Below are positions 51,393-56,082 of a DNA stretch of 56,082 nt, one piece after another (positions within the stretch are counted from its first letter, which is position 1; each line of letters starts with the position of its first letter). Both the position numbers and the translations under genes were made by a program. Source of the DNA: Nocardiopsis sp. CNR-923 (lineage in GTDB: Bacteria; Actinomycetota; Actinomycetes; Streptosporangiales; Streptosporangiaceae); assembly GCF_001942255.1 (NCBI RefSeq), contig NZ_MKKC01000080.1, positions 1 to 56,082 on the forward strand. The letters are read 5' to 3'. Below the pieces are notes generated by a model. That model saw only the letters and a program-made list of their open reading frames with translations. It searched no databases and had not been told where the DNA came from.

Positions 51393-53717
51393 ATGGCCGC
51401 CACGCGCCACCCGACCAGCGCCCACTGGGGCAGCTACCAGGTCGTCGTCGACGACGGCCGCGTGGTGGGCGTGCGCCCGGACCCCGACGACCCCGCGCCG
51501 TCGCCCGTGATGGGCAACACCCCGCAGGCCCAGCACCACGCCTCGCGCGTGGCGCGACCGGCCGTGCGCCGCCGCTGGCTGGACCGCGGGCCGGGGCCGG
51601 ACCCGCGCCGGGGCGACCCGCGGGACGAGTACGTCGAGGTCGAGTGGGACACCGCCCTGGACCTGCTCGCGGGCGAACTGGACCGGGTACGCGGCGAGCA
51701 CGGCAACGCCGCGATCTACGGCGGCTCCTACGGCTGGGGCAGCGCGGGCCGCGTGCACCACGCGCAGAGCCAGCTGCACCGGTTCCTCAACACGATCGGC
51801 GGGTACACGCGCTCGCGGGCGACCTACAGCCACGGGGCCGTGGAGGTGCTCATGCCCCGGCTGCTCGGGACGCCGGGCGCCAACCGCCTGCTGCACCGCG
51901 CCCCGGCGTGGTCCCAGATCCGGGAGCACACGGAGCTGCTGGTGTCCTTCGGCGGGCTGCGGGTGTCGAACACCTGGACGTCGTCCGGGGGGCGTGCCGC
52001 CCAGACCGCGCTGCCCGCGATGCGCGACGCCGCCGACGCGGGTGTGGAGTTCGTGTCGGTGTCGCCGCTGGCCGACGACACCGACGAGGGTGTGCGGGCC
52101 GAGTGGGTGCCGATCGCGCCGGGCGCCGACACCGCCGTCCTGCTGGCGCTCATCCACGTGCTGTTCACCGAAGGGTTGGCGGACACCGCCTTCCTGGACC
52201 GGTACACGGTGGGTGCCGACCGGCTGCGCGCCTACGTGAGGGGCGAACGCGACGAGCACGGGCGTCCCGGCGGGGTGGCGCGCTCCCCCGAGTGGGCGGA
52301 GGGGGTCAGCGGTGTTCCGGCCGACCGGCTGCGGGCGCTGGCGCGGCGGATGGCCGAGCGCCGGACGCTGGTCAACGTGGGCTGGTCGGTGCAGCGTGCC
52401 CGGTACGGCGAGCAGCCGTTGTGGGCGGGGCTGGCGCTGGCGTGCTGCCTGGGGCAGGTGGGACTGCCGGGTGGCGGGTTCGCGTCGGGGTACGGGTCGA
52501 TGGGCAACTACGGCGGCGGGTCGACCCCGCTCGGTCTGCCCCGGATGCCGCAGGGCGACAACCCGGTGGACGCGTTCATCCCGGTGGCGCGGGTCGCGGA
52601 CATGCTGCTGAACCCGGGCGGGCGCTACCGGTTCGACGGCGCCGACCTGCGGTACCCGGACGTGCGGCTGGTGTACTGGGCGGGCGGCAACCCGTTCCAC
52701 CACCACCAGGACCTGGCGCGGCTGAGTCGGGCGTCGGCCGGGCGGAGACCGTGGTGGTGCACGAGACGCACTGGACGGCGACCGCGCGCCACGCCGACAT
52801 CGTCATTCCGTCGACGACCGTGCTGGAGCGCGACGACCTGACCGCGAGCAAGGGCGACCTGACCGTCCGCGCGATGCCGCGCGCGGTGCCGCCGCACGGG
52901 CAGGCGCGCGACGAGTACGACACCTACGCCGACCTGGCCGAACGCCTGGGTGTGCGCGAGGAGTTCACCGAGGGCCGGACGAGCGGTGAGTGGCTGCGGC
53001 TGATCTACGGGCGCTGGCGATCGCTGGCGGCGCGCCGGGACTGGAGGTGCCCGACTTCGACGCGTTCTGGGCGCGCGGCCGGGTGGAGATCCCGGGGCGG
53101 GTGGAGGACGAGGCCCTGTTCGGGGAGTTCCGCGCCGATCCGGACGGGCGCCGCTGCGGACGCCGAGCGGGCGGATCGAGCTGTTCTCGGAGACCATCGC
53201 GTCGTTCGGGTACGAGGACTGCCCCGGTCACCCGGTGTGGCTGCCGGGTCCGGTGGTCGGGGCCGGGGACGGCGCATGGCCGCTCGTGCTGCTGGCCAAC
53301 CAGCCCAGCGGGCGGCTGCACAGTCAGCAGGACATGGGGGCGTACAGCCGGTCGCAGAAGGTCCGCGAGCGCGCGCCGCTGCGGATGCACCCGGACGACG
53401 CCCGTGCCGCCGGGGTCGGCGACGGTGAGGTGGTGCGGGTGAGCAGTCCGCGCGGTTCGTGCCTGGCGGGGCTGGTGGTCAGCGACGCGCTGCGCCCGGG
53501 GGTGGTGCAGCTGTCGACGGGGGCCTGGTTCGACCGGTCGGCGGCGGGGGTGACCTGCGCGCACGGGAATCCGAACGTGCTCACGGAGGACGTGGGGACG
53601 TCGTCGCTGTCCCAGGCGTGCACGGGGCAGCTGACGCGGGTGCGGGTGGAGCCGTTCACGGATCCGCTGCCGCCGGTGCGGGCCTTCGAGCCGCCGCGGG
53701 GGGTCGCGTCGGACTGA
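51393..53717 (+). CDS. Molybdopterin-dependent S/N-oxide reductase, BisC/TorA type (three frame breaks)
   Basis: 775 aa after restoring three bases, near 52740, 53030-53042 and 53150. The N-terminus lacks Fe-S cysteines (AATRHPTSAHWGSYQVVVDD), as in DMSO/TMAO/biotin-sulfoxide reductases. The Mo-coordinating Ser is in YGGSYGWGSAGRVHHAQSQL; bis-MGD-binding blocks include YWAGGNPFHHHQDLARL, THWTATARHADIVIPSTTVL and the C-terminal LLANQPSGRLHSQQDMGAYS with CAHGNPNVLTEDVGTSSLSQ. There is no Tat signal, so it is cytoplasmic, favouring a BisC-like methionine- or biotin-sulfoxide reductase. The start is ATG 51393. A 29-bp piece of its 3' end recurs after the stop. Confidence 0.9.
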
Positions 53718-53761
53718 CCGCGCGCGTTCCGTCTGTCGACGGGGGCCTGGTTCGACCGGTC
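53511..53761 (+). repeat. 29-bp perfect direct repeat flanking the reductase 3' end
   Basis: The 29 bases 53511-53539, coding LSTGAWFDR, recur exactly at 53733-53761, 222 bp on and beyond the stop codon at 53717. The second copy continues in frame with a diverged reductase-like reading (SGTTVGHPTPGTDIS) for about 40 codons to a TGA near 53880. This looks like a leftover of a second reductase end or a recombination scar at the edge of the accessory region. Confidence 0.8.
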
Positions 53762-53896
53762 TGGCACCACGGTCGGACATCCGACCCCTGGCACGGACAT
53801 CTCCGACAGGATCTGGCCTGGCCATCCTCTGATGGCCAGAAGTGGACACCAAGAGTGGTTGCTCAGGCACAGTCGATCATGAAGCCTTGAAGAGAA

Positions 53897-53922
53897 GCGA
53901 ATATTCGCGACTAGGCGAGAGT
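53897..53922 (+). promoter_or_regulatory. Palindrome plus TAGGCGAGA motif before the XRE pair
   Basis: GCGAATATTCGC (53897-53908) is a perfect 12-bp palindrome. TAGGCGAGA (53912-53920) follows, and an identical 9-mer occurs at 55050-55058 before the lasso precursor. This is a likely autoregulatory site of the XRE protein. Confidence 0.45.
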
Positions 53923-53930
53923 GAGTGCTC

Positions 53931-54149
53931 ATGCGGCTGACCTTCCTCGGCACCGACAGTGAGGGCGGCATGTGTCCAACCTTGTACGAGACCGATCGAG
54001 GCACGATCGTCGTGCAGGGCTACAAGGTCACGGACCCCGAGGCGATGGGAGACGTCCGTGACCTGGCTGACAACGAGACCCTCGTGGAGATCCCTCGGCA
54101 ACACCATGAGTACGACCGGAGTGCACCAAGGAGTTTCACGCATAGATGA
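53931..54149 (+). CDS. Small protein paired with XRE regulator
   Basis: 72 aa: RLTFLGTDSEGGMCPTLYET, DRGTIVVQGYKVTDPEAMGD, then VEIPRQHHEYDRSAP. Short proteins of this pattern (CPTLYxTDRGTxVVQGxxV) recur beside DUF5753-type XRE regulators in Streptomyces and relatives; they have no proven biochemical role. Start ATG 53931 is preceded by a GAG-rich sequence. The stop overlaps the next start by ATGA, so the two proteins are made together and probably act together. Confidence 0.75.
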   Translation: MRLTFLGTDSEGGMCPTLYETDRGTIVVQGYKVTDPEAMGDVRDLADNETLVEIPRQHHEYDRSAPRSFTHR

Positions 54150-54985
54150 CCCACAGCATCGAACGAGCCCGGCGTGGTCTGGGCCAGCGCCTCCGCAAGT
54201 TGCGCGGATCAGCGGGGCTCACCGGAAACCAACTCGCGAATCAGCTGGGGTGGAGCCAGTCCAAGGTCTCCAAGATCGAGACCGGCCGTCAGGCACCCAG
54301 TCCGGAGGACGTAGCCGCGTGGGTGCGCGCCTGCGGTGCTCCGGAGGCGCACACCGATCTCCTGGCGCGGCTCCGGAACCTGGAGTCGATGTGGGTCGAG
54401 TGGAAGGAACAACTCGGTGGTGGGCTGGGCGGCATCCAGTCACGGATAGTCACCGAGGAGGAGCGGGTCTCCCAGTTCCGGGCCTACGAGTCGATGATCA
54501 TCCCGGGGTTGCTCCAGACACCGGGGTATGCCGCCGCTGTTCTGGAGATGGTCAGCCGCAGGAACGGGACCGCGATAGGGCTCGCAGAGACCGTTGAGCA
54601 GCGGATCAGGCGCCAGGAGATCCTCTATCGGCGGGACAAGCGCTTCCATTTCCTCATCGCCGAAGCGGCACTCCACCACAGGCGCGGGGACCGGGACACC
54701 ATGATAGAGCAAATCGACCGGTTGATTTCAGTTTCCGGACTTTCCAATGTATCTGTAGGAATCATCCCTTTTGATGCGCCACCCCCGTATCTTCCTCTCC
54801 ACGGTTTCTGGGTCCAGGACGAGGACGCCGTCATCATCGAGACCGCGTCCGCCGAGCTGACGCTGACGCACCGAAGCGAGATCGAGCAGTACCTGCATGT
54901 CTTCGAGATGGCCTCAGCCGGAGCCCGCTTCAACGACGGAGCCAGAGAGCTACTCCACAGAGCCACACGGGTTATGAGCTCATAA
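54146..54985 (+). CDS. XRE-family regulator with DUF5753 domain
   Basis: 279 aa. The N-terminal helix-turn-helix is RGLGQRLRKLRGSAGLTGNQ, LANQLGWSQSKVSKIETGRQ; the DUF5753 effector domain follows (FRAYESMIIPGLLQTPGYAA; HFLIAEAALHHRRGDRDTMI; VGIIPFDAPPPYLPLHGFWV; TLTHRSEIEQYLHVFEMASA). This is the BldD-partner/Scr1-like class that often controls its own locus together with a small adjacent protein. It ends 138 nt before the lasso-peptide precursor, in the same direction, and is the natural candidate regulator of that cluster. Base composition falls in its second half compared with the genes before it, which suggests horizontal origin. Confidence 0.88.
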   Translation: MTHSIERARRGLGQRLRKLRGSAGLTGNQLANQLGWSQSKVSKIETGRQAPSPEDVAAWVRACGAPEAHTDLLARLRNLESMWVEWKEQLGGGLGGIQSRIVTEEERVSQFRAYESMIIPGLLQTPGYAAAVLEMVSRRNGTAIGLAETVEQRIRRQEILYRRDKRFHFLIAEAALHHRRGDRDTMIEQIDRLISVSGLSNVSVGIIPFDAPPPYLPLHGFWVQDEDAVIIETASAELTLTHRSEIEQYLHVFEMASAGARFNDGARELLHRATRVMSS

Positions 54986-55002
54986 GGCACACGGCCTCCA
55001 CT

Positions 55003-55060
55003 ATTCTCCATTATTCTCGCCGCCCGACCGGATACGCATTCTTGTCGAATAGGCGAGAAT
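55003..55060 (+). promoter_or_regulatory. Cluster of ATTCTC/GAGAAT half-sites before lasso precursor
   Basis: ATTCTC occurs at 55003-55008 and again at 55013-55018, exactly one helical turn apart. ATTCTTGTC (55038-55046) and GGCGAGAAT (55052-55060) form a 23-bp imperfect palindrome, seven of nine positions complementary. ATTCTCGCC (55013-55021) is the exact reverse complement of GGCGAGAAT. The site ends 63 nt before the precursor start codon. Confidence 0.55.
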
Positions 55061-55123
55061 CTTCGTCGACGGAAACGTGTCTGCTGCCTAACGTGGTGCC
55101 ACACCACTCCGAAGGGAGACCGG

Positions 55124-55237
55124 ATGGAAGAGCAGCACGACGACACCCCTGACGTCATCGTCCTGGGGAACGCCGCCGACCTGACACTGGGCAGCGACGA
55201 CCAGAGCATCGAGAGCAAGCAGTCGCCCTACGACTAG
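55124..55237 (+). CDS. Lasso peptide precursor (A protein)
   Basis: 37 aa, too short for most gene finders. GAAGGGAG at 55111-55118 is a good ribosome-binding site for ATG 55124. The leader (22 residues) ends TPDVIVLGNAADLTL, matching the actinobacterial lasso leader spacing P-x5-G-x5-T-x-G: Pro9, Gly15, Thr21 at -2 and core Gly1 at residue 23. The predicted core is GSDDQSIESKQSPYD: Gly1 can close an isopeptide ring onto Glu8, leaving a seven-residue tail SKQSPYD. Lys10 sits two residues beyond the ring. A lasso cyclase gene starts 70 nt downstream, which makes the call strong. Leader and core boundaries follow family rules; no product is shown. Confidence 0.85.
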   Translation: MEEQHDDTPDVIVLGNAADLTLGSDDQSIESKQSPYD

Positions 55238-55307
55238 ACCGACTCATCCCTCGTGTGTGGCGGTCCGGGAGGCGGGCTGCCACACCTCTCTGATGCCAGG
55301 AGGTTCC

Positions 55308-56082
55308 ATGAGATGGTTCGGCGGCTGTGCCGCAGGACCGGCTGACGCTCCGGTTCCCGTAGATGCGGACCTGTTGTGGACCGACCCGCCCCTGTGGACG
55401 GTGGGACCGTGGCGACACCAGCACGTTCGTACCATCATCCGCACTGACTCGCGTCTGGCCGTCATCGGCCCGTGCTCGGCGACCGATCTGGAGTTCCAAG
55501 CTGCGATGGACACACCGGACCTGGGAACGACGATCGGGAGTTGGGCCGGGTCCTTCACCACCCTCCGCAGCACTGCGAACAGGGTGGAGATCCTCACCGA
55601 CACCTCCGGCGCGTGCCCTGTGTACACCACTCGTACTGACGACGGCCAGGTCATCTGGGGATCCAGTTCGCGCGCACTGGCCGCTTTGACCAGCGCCGAC
55701 GTGAATCGTGTCTGGCTGACCGCATACCTGGCCGACAAAAAACGCCGTTCCCCGGGACCAAAGTGCGTGGGAAGGCGTGAACCTGGTTCCGCCAGGCCAC
55801 CGGCTGGTCTTGGAGGTCGGCGGTTCAACCGTAACGCGGTGGTGGATACCGGAGAAAAGGCCGCGAAACGAAGCACTCGACCGCATTCGTACCGCACTGA
55901 TCGAGGGCGTACGCTCACGGGCGACCGGAGAGCGTGTCTCGACCGACCTGTCCGGGATGGACTCGACCACCCTGGCGACCATCGGGTCATGTCCCTTGGA
56001 GTGGTGTAACTTCACAACCGCACTAACCCCCGGGATGTGACCCGGGACCGATCTCGCTGGGGCCCCTCTGCCGCCCTGGTCC
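55308..56082 (+). CDS. Lasso cyclase (C protein), asparagine-synthetase-like; partial, frame broken
   Basis: Closes the Gly1-Glu8 isopeptide bond of the lasso peptide through an acyl-adenylate. Start ATG 55308 follows AGGAGG at 55298-55303. The N-terminal half is a degenerate glutaminase domain with no Cys2 (RWFGGCAAGPADAPVPVDAD; VEILTDTSGACPVYTTRTDD; IWGSSSRALAAL). The frame breaks in the A-run 55737-55742; removing one A continues NAVPRDQSAWEGVNLVPPGH and reaches the PP-loop region STDLSGMDSTTLATIG. This lacks one Gly of the usual SGGxDS. A stop at 56038-56040 in LTPGM is probably another indel in the preceding C-run, since family members are about 600 aa. The gene runs off the window end. 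Confidence 0.82.

Overview
The window is GC-rich DNA from a filamentous actinomycete. Wbl, ANTAR, MEDS, SpoIIE/STAS partner-switching and Rpf genes, GTG/TTG starts and ectoine genes fit a Nocardiopsis/Streptomonospora-like member of the Streptosporangiales. The phylum is secure; the genus is inference. No rRNA, tRNA, CRISPR array or complete mobile element was seen.

Layout. 0.4-11 kb is housekeeping and envelope: pcrA helicase, nucleoside hydrolase, a LiaFSR-like system with PspC domains on both kinase and accessory protein, rsmA and rpfB, and a CaiB-type CoA transferase. 11-20 kb holds a large membrane protein, a STAS protein, an M50 protease, a His/Asp-rich mini-protein, an SRPBCC protein, a NUDIX-histidine phosphatase fusion coupled to ppk, and a CPBP protease. 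20.6-26.6 kb is a compatible-solute block: ehuBCDA (ectoine uptake) beside ectABC (ectoine synthesis). 27-31.5 kb has a WhiB-like regulator, a CopC-like protein, a PP2C phosphatase and a glycosyltransferase. 31.5-43.8 kb is a dense signalling island: MEDS-ATPase, STAS, GAF-ANTAR, GAF sensor, response regulator, hybrid kinase with six 92-residue HAMP repeats, ATPase-GAF-SpoIIE protein and an orphan LuxR regulator. 43.9-53.7 kb carries an HtrA protease, a DUF2306-like membrane protein, a glycosyltransferase, an OmpR-type two-component pair, a CitE-like lyase and a Ser-ligated molybdenum reductase.

The most interesting region is the right edge (53.9-56.1 kb). A small-protein/XRE-DUF5753 pair is followed by a 37-codon lasso-peptide precursor gene and the start of its asparagine-synthetase-like cyclase; the rest of the cluster lies beyond the window. 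The predicted core GSDDQSIESKQSPYD resembles the albusnodin (Lys-acetylated) type in spacing. ATTCTC/GAGAAT half-sites in front of the precursor share a 9-mer with the promoter of the XRE pair.

Caution: about 18 single-base frame disruptions interrupt otherwise intact genes, mostly one-base deletions plus three homopolymer insertions. Restoring one base each gives whole-codon full-length proteins, so most look like assembly errors. I annotate these genes across the breaks.
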